A stretch of DNA of 34,142 nt from Euryarchaeota archaeon UBA251 (GTDB taxonomy: Archaea > Thermoplasmatota > Poseidoniia > Poseidoniales > Thalassarchaeaceae), in assembly GCA_002497905.1 (NCBI GenBank), contig DAFJ01000052.1:22130-56271 (forward strand), given 5' to 3'. Below the pieces are notes generated by a model, which was not told the origin of the DNA, did no database searches, and was given only the letters and a program-made list of their open reading frames with translations. Of this stretch, positions 1 through 8,248 are shown in pieces; the first letter of the stretch is position 1; each line of letters begins with the position of its first letter. The position numbers and the translations under genes were made by a program.

Positions 1-735
1 GGATCTGGACTTGCTTCGATTTCCATGGATGAGCGAGCTACACTATGCAACATGGCTACCGAATGTAGTGCTAAGACTGGAATTTGTGATCCGGATCAAT
101 TGACTATCGATTGGTTGTTGGAGCGACGAAGTGATTTGAGTGAAGAACAGATTAGAAATGCGTTTGTATTTCCTGATGAAGATGCTGTATATCACGGAGG
201 AGTCCATACCATTGATCTTGACAAAATCCGGCCGATGGTAGCCCACCCAGGTGACCCCGATAAAGGAATACCATCAGACCCGACTAATGGTGCTTACATT
301 GATGATCTCGGCAGTGTTCCTATCGACATCGCCTATGCTGGGTCCTGTACTGCAGGGAAAGATGATGATTTCTCATATTATGCAAAAGTTGCAAAGGCCG
401 CTAAGGATGCTGGCTTAAAAGTTGCAGATGGTGTTGAATGCTATATTCAATTCGGATCGGGATCTGTCAAGCAACTTTCTGAGAGAATGGGGTGGACTGC
501 GCTCTTCGAAGAGGTTGGTATCCAACTCATAGATCCAGGTTGTGGCGCTTGCATCGGAGCAGGGCCTGGCATCAGCAATGATTCAGATCAAGTCACCATA
601 TCCGCGATTAATCGTAACTTTCAGGGGCGCTCTGGCCCAGGTCAGTTGTATCTTGCCAGTCCTCTAACTGTCATGGCTAGTGCATTTATGGGGCGCATAA
701 CAGCATGGCACCCTGAAATCTTTTCAAAAGTTTGA
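1..735 (+). CDS. Aconitase / isopropylmalate isomerase family, large subunit (C-terminal part, cut by window start)
   Basis: The reading frame is open from base 1, so only the C-terminal part of a [4Fe-4S] hydro-lyase is present. The family isomerises citrate/isocitrate or isopropylmalate. Visible landmarks are the SMDERATLCNM segment near the start, the SCTAG cluster-cysteine motif (Cys codon 346-348), the GCGACIG motif (Cys codons 541-543 and 550-552), and a final NRNFQGRSG...YLASP...GRI block. These three cysteines are the expected cluster ligands. The protein ends just after this block, so no swivel domain follows; the swivel would have to be a separate small subunit, as in LeuC/LeuD-type enzymes. 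SCTAG replaces the more usual SCTNG. Isocitrate dehydrogenase lies 7.5 kb downstream, which favours an aconitase role, but isopropylmalate or homoaconitate substrates cannot be excluded. Confidence 0.85.
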   Translation, partial: GSGLASISMDERATLCNMATECSAKTGICDPDQLTIDWLLERRSDLSEEQIRNAFVFPDEDAVYHGGVHTIDLDKIRPMVAHPGDPDKGIPSDPTNGAYIDDLGSVPIDIAYAGSCTAGKDDDFSYYAKVAKAAKDAGLKVADGVECYIQFGSGSVKQLSERMGWTALFEEVGIQLIDPGCGACIGAGPGISNDSDQVTISAINRNFQGRSGPGQLYLASPLTVMASAFMGRITAWHPEIFSKV

Positions 736-770
736 CCAAAGAAGGGATTGAATTGGATAGGAGAGAGCCG

Positions 771-2024
771 ATGGCACTACTCTGGCAGACATCCCATGAC
801 CTGTTAACGGAGCTTGTGAGGAGTGGAGTTAATCATGCTCCTTTTCCTCCACCACCACACCTCTTTGAGGGGATTCCTGTAATTGAGTCCCCTCCAGATA
901 CTATTGCACAGCAAGCCATCACAGTCGATGCATTAGACAAAGCTGGCTTCAAACGAATAATCGTCACCCATCTCGAATCTGAAAGGCCAGATTATGTAAG
1001 GCGTGCAATCGATGAAGAGAGGGCTCTCGATCGATATATTCTTGAGACACAAGAGAATCTAGCAGACCATTTTCTCAAAGAGAGAATTGTCGAGTGGTTA
1101 CGAGCTGGTCTCGATGAAGTCACACCTGATTCAGATCGGTGGTTTTGGGGCATGGCACTGTTCGCCGGAGCTTGCCTTCAACGTCCTTCGTGCATCCAAG
1201 AAGATGGTTTCCATCTCCTAGAATCACTCGCTCTGGGTCGGCCTCCTGGAAGGTGGCAAACAAGAGCAGCACCTGGCCCATATCATCTCGATTGGGATGG
1301 CCGAAATATGGATGATGAATCTGTAGAAGTACATATCGACGGTGCTATTGCAGCAGCTTGGTTACTCGATATTGTTGATTCAATCGGAGAAGAGAGTCCG
1401 CTACCAGAAGTTTGGTGGGCTGAAATTGTGAACCGGGGTCATTTGTATGTCCCACTAAGAATGGCAGAGAGACTTGATTCAAAGTTAACAGACAATAAAT
1501 GGTCATCTATTCTAATCAAAATTATTCCTCATCTTTTGCGAACAGATGCAATCCTGGCGGGTAAAATCGTAAACGCAATACTTGCAAATGGAGATGAAAA
1601 AAGACGCGTAGACATCGCTTCACTCGCTGAAAGAATCATTTCGGAATCAGTCAGTGTTGCGAAGGTCATTATTGATGCCAGCCTCAAAGAGGATGGAGAT
1701 GCCGCAGTAATTGCAACCAGTGCTCTACCTGTCTTAGCCCATCATGATCCAATCGAATTCATGATTCGAGCGATGAGAGCAAGTCAACATGAAGATCCTA
1801 GAGTTAGGAGGAGGTTTGTGGATTCAGGTTTGAGAATGGCAATGCAAATTGATCCAATTGATGAACAAGGAATTCTAGTGAATCTGATTAAGATGGATGA
1901 TGAAACTTCTCAGGTTCGAATCAAGCGTTTTGCAAACGAAATGGCTCGACTCAATCCGACTGCTGGAACAAGATTGGTCCAACGTCTCGCCGAAAATGGG
2001 ATTGAATTTACCCTTTCAGAATAA
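771..2024 (+). CDS. HEAT-like alpha-helical protein of unknown function
   Basis: A soluble protein of about 417 residues that I do not recognise. The second half consists of regular alternating helices of about 35-40 residues (for example around SALPVLAHHDPIEFMIRAM and DPRVRRRFVDSGLRM), as in HEAT/ARM scaffold repeats. The first part is rich in Trp and charged residues. There is no signal peptide or membrane segment. I chose the ATG at 771 because AGGAGAG lies 5 bases upstream. A TTG at 732 would overlap the TGA of the preceding gene and add 13 residues. The close spacing suggests co-transcription with the upstream hydro-lyase. The gene abuts the convergent ribonucleotide reductase with no base between the stop codons. 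A binding or scaffold role is only an inference from the fold pattern. Confidence 0.75.
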   Translation: MALLWQTSHDLLTELVRSGVNHAPFPPPPHLFEGIPVIESPPDTIAQQAITVDALDKAGFKRIIVTHLESERPDYVRRAIDEERALDRYILETQENLADHFLKERIVEWLRAGLDEVTPDSDRWFWGMALFAGACLQRPSCIQEDGFHLLESLALGRPPGRWQTRAAPGPYHLDWDGRNMDDESVEVHIDGAIAAAWLLDIVDSIGEESPLPEVWWAEIVNRGHLYVPLRMAERLDSKLTDNKWSSILIKIIPHLLRTDAILAGKIVNAILANGDEKRRVDIASLAERIISESVSVAKVIIDASLKEDGDAAVIATSALPVLAHHDPIEFMIRAMRASQHEDPRVRRRFVDSGLRMAMQIDPIDEQGILVNLIKMDDETSQVRIKRFANEMARLNPTAGTRLVQRLAENGIEFTLSE

Positions 2025-5000
2025 TCAGGAACAGCCGGTAGTCTCACCGCACTCATTGCACTTGAGACAGGTTCCATTACGAACCATTTGGCTACCTCCA
2101 CAATTCGTGCAGATATCTCCTGTGAAGCCGAGTGCTCGAGCGCTTCGCATCGCATTCTCCTCTGCACTCAATTCAGAACTGATTGTTGGCTCCTCTTCTA
2201 GCTCCTGAAGTTCCTGGATATTCATCACACTATCCAACGTGGTCTGGATGTTGCGCTGAGACCCCATGGTGCGAGACACTCCATCGGGCGTAGACTCTGG
2301 GCGACTGATGGAAGTCGTATCGAGATCTTCCTCTGTCACATGGGCTAAGTCCTCGCGATCCAAATGATTGATGGCTAATTCTCTGAAGATATAATCCACG
2401 ATGGATGTGGCCATCTTCACGCGACCGGAACCTCCGGCCACCATGCCACTAGGCTCAAACTTCTGGAAGGTGAATGACTTGACAAAAGCATCGAGGGGTA
2501 CTCCATACTGTAGACCAATGGAAACTGCGATTGCAAACTGATTCAACAATGAGCGCCAAGCCATTCCTTCCTTCGAAGTTGTTAACATGATCTCACCAAG
2601 GCGGCCATCCTCATACATACTCGATGATAGATAGACGGTATGTCCTCCAACGCGCGCCTTCATCACCTTTGATTCTCGGACATCGGGGAGAGGGCGACGC
2701 GTTGCAATGTAATTTTGAACAAAGGCTTCGGCAATCGGTTGTGCCTGTTGATCCGGTAGAGGTAAAGCCGACTTAACTTGCTCAACCGCTTGTTCAGTGG
2801 TTACTGTTGCTGATTCATTTTCATCTATTTCATCCATCGAAGTAGTGTCTACAAGTTTGTTCATCAACGGCTGCGATAGCTTACTTTGATCTCTGTATAC
2901 TGCAGTTGCCTTATTCATCGTAGAATGTGAGAGATTGTACACATCGCGAATATCATCGATAGTAGCATCAGATGGAAGATTTACTGTTTTTGAAATCGCG
3001 CCAGAGATGAATGGTTGGGCTGCTGCCATCATCCGAACGTGGGCGGGCCATGCGATAGAACGCGTACCATATTTGCCACCTGGAGTCGCACAATCGAAGA
3101 CTTCGAGGTGTTCTTCCTTGAGATGTGGTGCATCCTCAATGGTCATACGACCGAATACATGATCGTTAGCACCATCTATCTCAGCAGAAGTGAAACCAAT
3201 ATGGCTGAGAACATCAAAGAAAGGATTCTCAATTTGCTCCTGATTCAAACCTAGAATATCAGTGCAGAAGGATTCGCCCAAACTATTGGGGCTGAATGCG
3301 CCACGAATATCGTATGCTCCGCCAATCGCATCTTCAACTCGAGCGAACTCGGCTTCGGTAAATCCAGCCTTCATCAATCGTTCACGTGTCAGAGTCTCAC
3401 AACGCTCGATACTCTTGGTGCCCATAACATAGGATTCAATATCGTTAATCTCAACGTCATTGTAGCCAAGTTCGGAAAGAGCAAGTTTTACGCCGTTGTT
3501 GATAATCTTCAACATGCCTCCGCCTGCAAGGGACTTGAACTGGATTAAGGAAAACGATGGTTCAACGCCTGTGGTATCACATGCCATCACAAGACCGATG
3601 GTCCCAGTAGGTGCTATTACCGTGGTCTGGGCATTTCTAAATCCAAATTCAGAGCCCAAGTTCAATGCGCGATCCCAAGACTCACGTGCTGCATCAAGAA
3701 GGTCGTCGGGGCAAAGTGATGGTTCGATTCCCATTGGCTTGACACTGAGATTTTCGTACTCTTTTGACTCGACATCGTACGCCGCTCGCCTATGGTTACG
3801 AATCACACGAAGCATGTGCTCACTATTCTCCTCATAACGTGGGAATGGCCCGAGGATGCTGGCGAGTTCTGCACTAGTCGCATAAGATTCTCCGCACATA
3901 ATTGCGGTAAGTGCGCCGCAAATTGAGCGGGCGCGGTCATCATCATATGGAATTCCCATGTGCATGAGAAGAGATCCTAAATTGCAGTATCCGAGGCCAA
4001 GAGTCCTGTACTCGTAGGACTTCTGAGCAATCTCTGCTGATGGAAACTGAGCCATTAGAACTGATATTTCGAGGGTTGCAGTCCAGAGCCGGACGCTGTG
4101 CTGGAAGTCCTCAACCTGGAATGTTCGAGTTGTTGTGTCATAGTACTCTAGAAGGTTGATACTGGCTAGATTACAAGCTGTATCATCGAGGAACATGTAC
4201 TCTGAACAAGGATTGGACCCATTGATTCGGCCACCTTCGGGACATGTATGCCATTCGTTGATTGTAGAGTCGAACTGAACACCAGGATCCGCACACGCCC
4301 AAGCAGTGTAGGCAATTTGATCCCAAAGTTGCTGCGCTGGAAGTACCTTGCATGGCTCAGGTTTGCGCCCCTCTGCCAATGCTTTCTCCTTCTCTGTTCG
4401 CCAGACAAGATTCCAATCCTGGCCTGCTTCGACTGCTTCCATAAACTCATTCGGAACCCTAACAGAATTGTTGCTATTCTGACCTGAGACGGTGATATAT
4501 CCCTCACCTTGCCAATCTGAATCAAACCGCTCGAAATTCACCGAGCGCCATCCTTGACCCGCAAGGTCGATGATACGTTTGATGTGTGGCTGAGGGACGT
4601 TGTCCTTCACAGCTGCAATCATGGCACGCTTGAGAGGCTCGTTCGTCGCAGGGTCTGTTGAGGCAACTTCGGCATCCTCTGACCACATCGTTGCAAGGAG
4701 AGCGTTCGCATGCTTCTGTAATTGATTGCTCCCTATGATTAGAGCTGATACTTTCTCTTCTTCGGATGCTTTCCAGTTAATGTATTCCTCAATATCTGGG
4801 TGATCAAGATCGAGTGTGACCATCTTCGCAGCTCGACGGGTAGTTCCTCCGGATTTGATTGCCCCGGCTGCGCGATCACCAATCTTGAGGAAGGAGAGAA
4901 GGCCTGATGAGCGCCCTCCACCAGAAAGTGGTTCTTCTTTACCTCGAATATTACTGAAGTTAGAACCAGTCCCTGAACCAAACTTGAACAGTAAAGCCTC

Positions 5001-5705
5001 ACGTTCCCAGAGCCCCATAATGGATTCTGTTCCTCCCACGAGAGAATCTGCTACACTTTGAATAAAGCATGCATGAGGTTGAGGGTGCTCATAGGAATTG
5101 GTGGACTCGGTGAGAATGCCTGTTTCGGGATCTACGTACTTGTGCCCCTGAGGTTTGCCTTCAATTCCGTAAGCCCAATGGAGACCTGTGTTGAACCATT
5201 GTGGGCTGTTTGGAGCAGAGCGTTGGCTTGCAATCATGTAACACATCTCATCGAAGTAAGCGCGCGCGTCTTCTTCAGATGCGAAATATCCGTGCTTCCA
5301 ACCCCAATAGGTCCAAGTTCCCGCAAGGCGTCTAAACATCTGACGAAAGTCGGTCTCAGCACAGTAGCGATCTTCGGGCTCCATAGCTTGCAACTTCTCT
5401 TCATCTGGAGCTGAGCGCTGAAGCCAAATTGGGACGTTGTCTTCGGGGACAGGACGTAATGCAGTAGGAACTCCTGCCTTTCGGAGGTACTTCTGTGCTG
5501 CAACAGTGCCTGGAACCCCTTCAAATCCCACTGGGAAGCAGACATCTTCCATATCGTGAGCAACGGACCCATCCTGATTTTTGATCTGAATACTTGTAGT
5601 CATCCACTCGAAGGCATCAAATGGGTCGTCGCCAAGGGTTGTGAATCTGCGTTCAATGTTCATACCACTCGTTCCATCATTGCTTCCATTCATCGTGGTT
5701 TGCAT
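2025..5705 (-). CDS. nrdJ: Adenosylcobalamin-dependent (class II) ribonucleotide reductase
   Basis: Reduces ribonucleotides to deoxyribonucleotides for DNA synthesis, using coenzyme B12 to make the active-site thiyl radical, so it does not need oxygen or a separate radical subunit. The 1226-residue length fits the long NrdJ type. Seen in order: NSPQWFN (about 166-172), PHACFIQSV with redox Cys213, GSGTGSNFS (about 243-251), NPCSE 498-502 (Asn498, thiyl Cys500, Glu502), partner Cys511 in ACNLASINL, APTGTIG (about 698-704), and a C-terminal Cys-rich tail with CTNC and CLKCNEC that looks like a zinc ribbon. No intein interrupts the catalytic core. The ATG at 5705 has GAGAGGTG just upstream. The gene is transcribed alone from the divergent region it shares with the gene at 5941. 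A PduO-type adenosyltransferase in this window could supply the cofactor. Confidence 0.97.
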   Translation of the reverse strand: MQTTMNGSNDGTSGMNIERRFTTLGDDPFDAFEWMTTSIQIKNQDGSVAHDMEDVCFPVGFEGVPGTVAAQKYLRKAGVPTALRPVPEDNVPIWLQRSAPDEEKLQAMEPEDRYCAETDFRQMFRRLAGTWTYWGWKHGYFASEEDARAYFDEMCYMIASQRSAPNSPQWFNTGLHWAYGIEGKPQGHKYVDPETGILTESTNSYEHPQPHACFIQSVADSLVGGTESIMGLWEREALLFKFGSGTGSNFSNIRGKEEPLSGGGRSSGLLSFLKIGDRAAGAIKSGGTTRRAAKMVTLDLDHPDIEEYINWKASEEEKVSALIIGSNQLQKHANALLATMWSEDAEVASTDPATNEPLKRAMIAAVKDNVPQPHIKRIIDLAGQGWRSVNFERFDSDWQGEGYITVSGQNSNNSVRVPNEFMEAVEAGQDWNLVWRTEKEKALAEGRKPEPCKVLPAQQLWDQIAYTAWACADPGVQFDSTINEWHTCPEGGRINGSNPCSEYMFLDDTACNLASINLLEYYDTTTRTFQVEDFQHSVRLWTATLEISVLMAQFPSAEIAQKSYEYRTLGLGYCNLGSLLMHMGIPYDDDRARSICGALTAIMCGESYATSAELASILGPFPRYEENSEHMLRVIRNHRRAAYDVESKEYENLSVKPMGIEPSLCPDDLLDAARESWDRALNLGSEFGFRNAQTTVIAPTGTIGLVMACDTTGVEPSFSLIQFKSLAGGGMLKIINNGVKLALSELGYNDVEINDIESYVMGTKSIERCETLTRERLMKAGFTEAEFARVEDAIGGAYDIRGAFSPNSLGESFCTDILGLNQEQIENPFFDVLSHIGFTSAEIDGANDHVFGRMTIEDAPHLKEEHLEVFDCATPGGKYGTRSIAWPAHVRMMAAAQPFISGAISKTVNLPSDATIDDIRDVYNLSHSTMNKATAVYRDQSKLSQPLMNKLVDTTSMDEIDENESATVTTEQAVEQVKSALPLPDQQAQPIAEAFVQNYIATRRPLPDVRESKVMKARVGGHTVYLSSSMYEDGRLGEIMLTTSKEGMAWRSLLNQFAIAVSIGLQYGVPLDAFVKSFTFQKFEPSGMVAGGSGRVKMATSIVDYIFRELAINHLDREDLAHVTEEDLDTTSISRPESTPDGVSRTMGSQRNIQTTLDSVMNIQELQELEEEPTISSELSAEENAMRSARALGFTGDICTNCGGSQMVRNGTCLKCNECGETTGCS

Positions 5706-5940
5706 GCCTTATTCACCTCTCTTAATGTCCATACCAGTGGGCTGCGCAATGTTATCTGAGCGCGGGAGTCTCATGGCTAAATCGATAGTTAATGATGATT
5801 TAGGGAGAGGTGGCTTCCAATGGCTATTCCCTAATGCGAATCTGTTGCCCGGAAGGATAGTATAATGATGGAAAAAAAACATTTTTTTTTACACTCGGGA
5901 ACAAGATGATTTGAACAACCCCTAATGTTTCTCGGTTACT
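5706..5940. promoter_or_regulatory. Divergent promoter region with A8/T9 inverted tract
   Basis: This 235-base gap separates the ribonucleotide reductase (minus) from the acidic protein at 5941 (plus), so it should carry both promoters. It holds a TATAAT-like sequence near 5860-5866 (TATACTATCC on the minus strand) and, at 5872-5890, eight A, then CA, then nine T, which forms an A/T-only inverted repeat. Neither flanking gene ends here, so a terminator role is unlikely; a promoter or DNA-bending element is more plausible. No tRNA or riboswitch-like structure was recognised. Confidence 0.45.
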
Positions 5941-6363
5941 ATGGACAGCGAGGACAAAGAAGAGGAGTTCGGTTTGCCTAGTGCTTCAATCGATTCCGAG
6001 GATCATAGTGATGTTGACCCTTTTGAGGAGCTCGGCATCGGATCTCGGGTCAATGCAATCTCAAAGGAAGAAAATGAAGATCGAGGATATGATGCGCTCT
6101 CGGATTTGGTAGATGATGAAGAGGACTTGGAAAATTCTGATTTTAGTCATGGAAGTTTGTTGGGGGGGGCAGACTTCGAACCAAAACCATCGAATCAGAA
6201 CGATGTGAGTAAGGCTGAAGCCACGTATGTGATGCTTCTGCAAACCGTATGGGTCGATGGTATTCTCGACCCTGCTGAAGTTAGACTCCTTGCCAAGAAA
6301 CGAAGTGAATTGGGAATTAGTTTCGAGCGCCATCTCAAACTAGTCGATGAGTTACTTGGGTGA
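5941..6363 (+). CDS. Acidic protein with TerB-like C-terminal segment
   Basis: A 140-residue hypothetical protein. The first 90 residues are highly acidic, rich in Asp, Glu and Ser, and probably disordered. The last 50 (TYVMLLQTVWVDGILDPAEVRLL onward, helical, ending in LKLVDELLG) resemble the helical repeat of TerB-like domains, in which a DG...xxE motif sits between two helices. This is a weak, by-eye similarity. The gene carries an unbroken run of eight G at 6162-6169. It is followed at once by the next gene (GGTGA of its end serves as the likely ribosome site for the ATG at 6369), so the two are probably co-transcribed. Function unknown. Confidence 0.7.
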   Translation: MDSEDKEEEFGLPSASIDSEDHSDVDPFEELGIGSRVNAISKEENEDRGYDALSDLVDDEEDLENSDFSHGSLLGGADFEPKPSNQNDVSKAEATYVMLLQTVWVDGILDPAEVRLLAKKRSELGISFERHLKLVDELLG

Positions 6364-6368
6364 ATAGA

Positions 6369-6809
6369 ATGGTCCACCCATACTCAATCGGGCTTGATTA
6401 TGGTTGGGCGGATGATGCATTGAATGAAGAAGGTCATAATTTGCTAAATCGATTAGCTAATTTATTGAAAATTGAGCTTTCAAGGAGAGAAAATCTTGAG
6501 ATGGAACATATGGAGACCATGCCGGCGATATCGCAAGGTATTGGCGCCGGTGTCTCTGCACTCCGATCTTATATTCAAGACCTAGAATCATGGTTTGCTG
6601 ACGAAGGGGAACAACATGCTCGAGGTCTTGGTCGCTCAGCACTTGATGTGGGATTGACTCGTTCCGGTTGGAAAGAAGCGTATGCTTGGATGGAAAGTGT
6701 CGGCCTAGGTCGTGCATTTGCTGAAGGGGCATGGATGGAAAAGGAGGAGGCCCTGGATTGTGACCTACCAGAGTTCTTCAATCATCCAAAAAAAATACTC
6801 GGGCTCTGA
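6369..6809 (+). CDS. Hypothetical protein, co-transcribed with the acidic protein
   Basis: About 146 residues, mostly helical by composition, with several Trp residues and no membrane segment, signal peptide or recognised motif. A GTG at 6360 overlaps the upstream stop as GTGA, but the ATG at 6369 has GGTGA 5 bases before it and is preferred. The mid-part (roughly SALRSYIQDLESWFADEG) looks like an amphipathic helical pair. The stop is directly against the convergent OsmC-like gene. I cannot name a family. Confidence 0.7.
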   Translation: MVHPYSIGLDYGWADDALNEEGHNLLNRLANLLKIELSRRENLEMEHMETMPAISQGIGAGVSALRSYIQDLESWFADEGEQHARGLGRSALDVGLTRSGWKEAYAWMESVGLGRAFAEGAWMEKEEALDCDLPEFFNHPKKILGL

Positions 6810-7202
6810 TTATGAACGGATTTCCATAGTCCAATCAAGCGAAGTTTCGCCACCAAGAATAGTTGCGCCGACAGAACAGTACTTCTCATGGCTCTGGTGG
6901 ATGAGGCGCTGAACTAATTTCTCGGGAACATTTCCTTCAATGACATAGTGCATTCGCACGGCAGTTAATCTCCGAGGAGGGGACTCTGCTCGATCAACAT
7001 CAACTTCAACCCAAGCCGCCCGGACATTCTCCATCCGACCCTTGAGGCCAACAACAACATCGATCATTGAACATGCACCGTGTGAAAGAATGAGGAGTTG
7101 CATTGGGCTTGCTGTATCGTCTGTATGCATCATGACACGCTTACCATCACTTGTAATCCCAAGCATCTCCTCTCCTTGAGTCCACTCAATCCTGCTCGTC
7201 AT
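6810..7202 (-). CDS. OsmC-like protein (peroxide/thiol-related family)
   Basis: Small cytoplasmic protein of about 130 residues of the OsmC/YhfA family, whose studied members reduce organic hydroperoxides with two cysteines. The typical elements are present: TASPMQLLILSHGAC (Cys44), followed by SMIDVV and a long helix, and a second cysteine in EKYCSVG (Cys109). I start at the ATG at 7202, which directly precedes TSRIEW, the expected first strand; a TTG at 7217 would add five residues with no family counterpart. The gene lies 57 bases downstream of the pirin gene on the same strand. Which member of the family it is, and whether it is a true peroxidase, cannot be decided by eye. Confidence 0.88.
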   Translation of the reverse strand: MTSRIEWTQGEEMLGITSDGKRVMMHTDDTASPMQLLILSHGACSMIDVVVGLKGRMENVRAAWVEVDVDRAESPPRRLTAVRMHYVIEGNVPEKLVQRLIHQSHEKYCSVGATILGGETSLDWTMEIRS

Positions 7203-7259
7203 GAATACGGCATTCAAGCGGGGGTCTTGAGGGTACGGTCGAGTAAATTCACCCTAATA

Positions 7260-8090
7260 TCAATTTACAAATGTACCATTTTGATAATCCAAAAATGCCT
7301 GGTGGATTTCTTCTCTAGTATTCATCACAAATGGTCCATGTCGTGCAATGGGTTCATTCAATTCGGGCCCTGCTAAAATTAGAAATTCAGAGGGCTCATT
7401 AGATTGGATGGTGATTCTTTTACCCTCTGATAAGAGGGCTAATTCACCATCTTTGATGATTTTATTTTCAACAGAGATTTCTCCTCCAAAGATATAGATC
7501 ATCGCATTCAAAGATGATTCAATCTCTTTTTCGAGGAGGAGATTTTTATCCATTTTTGCATGGATATACTCGATTGGAACCATTGTATCAATGGATGATT
7601 TCAAACCTAGACATTCGCCTGCAATCACTCGAACCCAAACTCCATTTTTCTCTGTGATGGGGGATTTATCTGCTGGGATTTCTTGGTAGCGTGGTTGCAT
7701 CATTTTGTGCTTTGCAGGAAGATTGATCCAAATTTGAAAGCCGTGCATCAAGCCTCCATTTTTCTGAAAATCAGCATGGGGCTCTTCTGAATGAATGATT
7801 CCTCTCCCAGCTGTCATCCACTGTACGTCTCCTGGATTCAAATTGCCTTTGTTACCTGCACTATCCTCGTGCTGCATCTTTCCTGCTAGCATGTATGTTA
7901 CAGTTTCAAAACCGCGATGAGGATGCCACGGAGCCCCCATTGCTTCACCTGGTGCATAATTTGCAGGACCCATCTCATCAAGAAGTAAAAACGGACTCAT
8001 GAGCCTGCCCATTGCAACTGGTCGACGAACTTTGAAACCCCCTCCCTCAAGAACAGTATGTGTAGGGATAATGTGGGTTACTCTGCGCAT
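7260..8090 (-). CDS. Pirin family protein
   Basis: Bicupin of 276 residues, full length for the family. Pirins are Fe(II)-binding cupins; some act as quercetin 2,3-dioxygenases, others as redox-sensitive regulators. The metal ligands are visible at the expected places: His56 and His58 in HPHRGFETVTY, and His100 and Glu102 in GRGIIHSEE. The second cupin (about 170-260) ends with GPELNEPIARHGPFVMNT, a typical pirin C-terminal stretch. The ATG at 8090 is preceded by GAGG about 7 bases upstream, and a CTTATT box lies about 26 bases upstream on this strand. It probably forms a transcription unit with the OsmC-like gene. The true substrate is unknown. Confidence 0.93.
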   Translation of the reverse strand: MRRVTHIIPTHTVLEGGGFKVRRPVAMGRLMSPFLLLDEMGPANYAPGEAMGAPWHPHRGFETVTYMLAGKMQHEDSAGNKGNLNPGDVQWMTAGRGIIHSEEPHADFQKNGGLMHGFQIWINLPAKHKMMQPRYQEIPADKSPITEKNGVWVRVIAGECLGLKSSIDTMVPIEYIHAKMDKNLLLEKEIESSLNAMIYIFGGEISVENKIIKDGELALLSEGKRITIQSNEPSEFLILAGPELNEPIARHGPFVMNTREEIHQAFLDYQNGTFVN

Positions 8091-8227
8091 AACATCGCCT
8101 CAATACGTAAGGGAATAAGCGCTTGTATTTGGGCTAAGTAGTATCGAATTTGATAGTTCTACTAAAGCTATTTCGTGACCCAAAACTGTCATCGTACTCT
8201 TCCTTGTACATCCGGTTCATTGATGAA

Positions 8228-8245
8228 CGAGGCAATGATGCCTCG
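8228..8245. promoter_or_regulatory. Perfect inverted repeat just before the isocitrate dehydrogenase start
   Basis: CGAGGCA (8228-8234), a 4-base loop, and TGCCTCG (8239-8245) form a perfect 7-bp inverted repeat that ends 3 bases before the ATG at 8249. It may be an RNA hairpin in the leader or a protein-binding site. The rest of the 158-base divergent gap to pirin contains AT-rich boxes (for example TGTATTT near 8124-8130) but no clear gene. Confidence 0.4.
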
Positions 8246-8248
8246 GCC

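Noticed and set aside
5058..5414. 118-codon plus-strand frame inside the ribonucleotide reductase gene
   Set aside because: It lies opposite conserved catalytic-domain coding sequence and has no start signal or known domain.
2025..5705. Intein within the ribonucleotide reductase
   Set aside because: The length fits an uninterrupted long NrdJ, and the conserved motifs follow at normal distances.
5706..5940. Cobalamin riboswitch upstream of the B12-dependent reductase
   Set aside because: No B12-box-like sequence or matching multi-stem layout was seen, and such switches are not expected in archaea.
8150..8248. TTG-started extension of isocitrate dehydrogenase
   Set aside because: The extra 33 residues have no family counterpart, while ATG 8249 gives the usual N-terminus.
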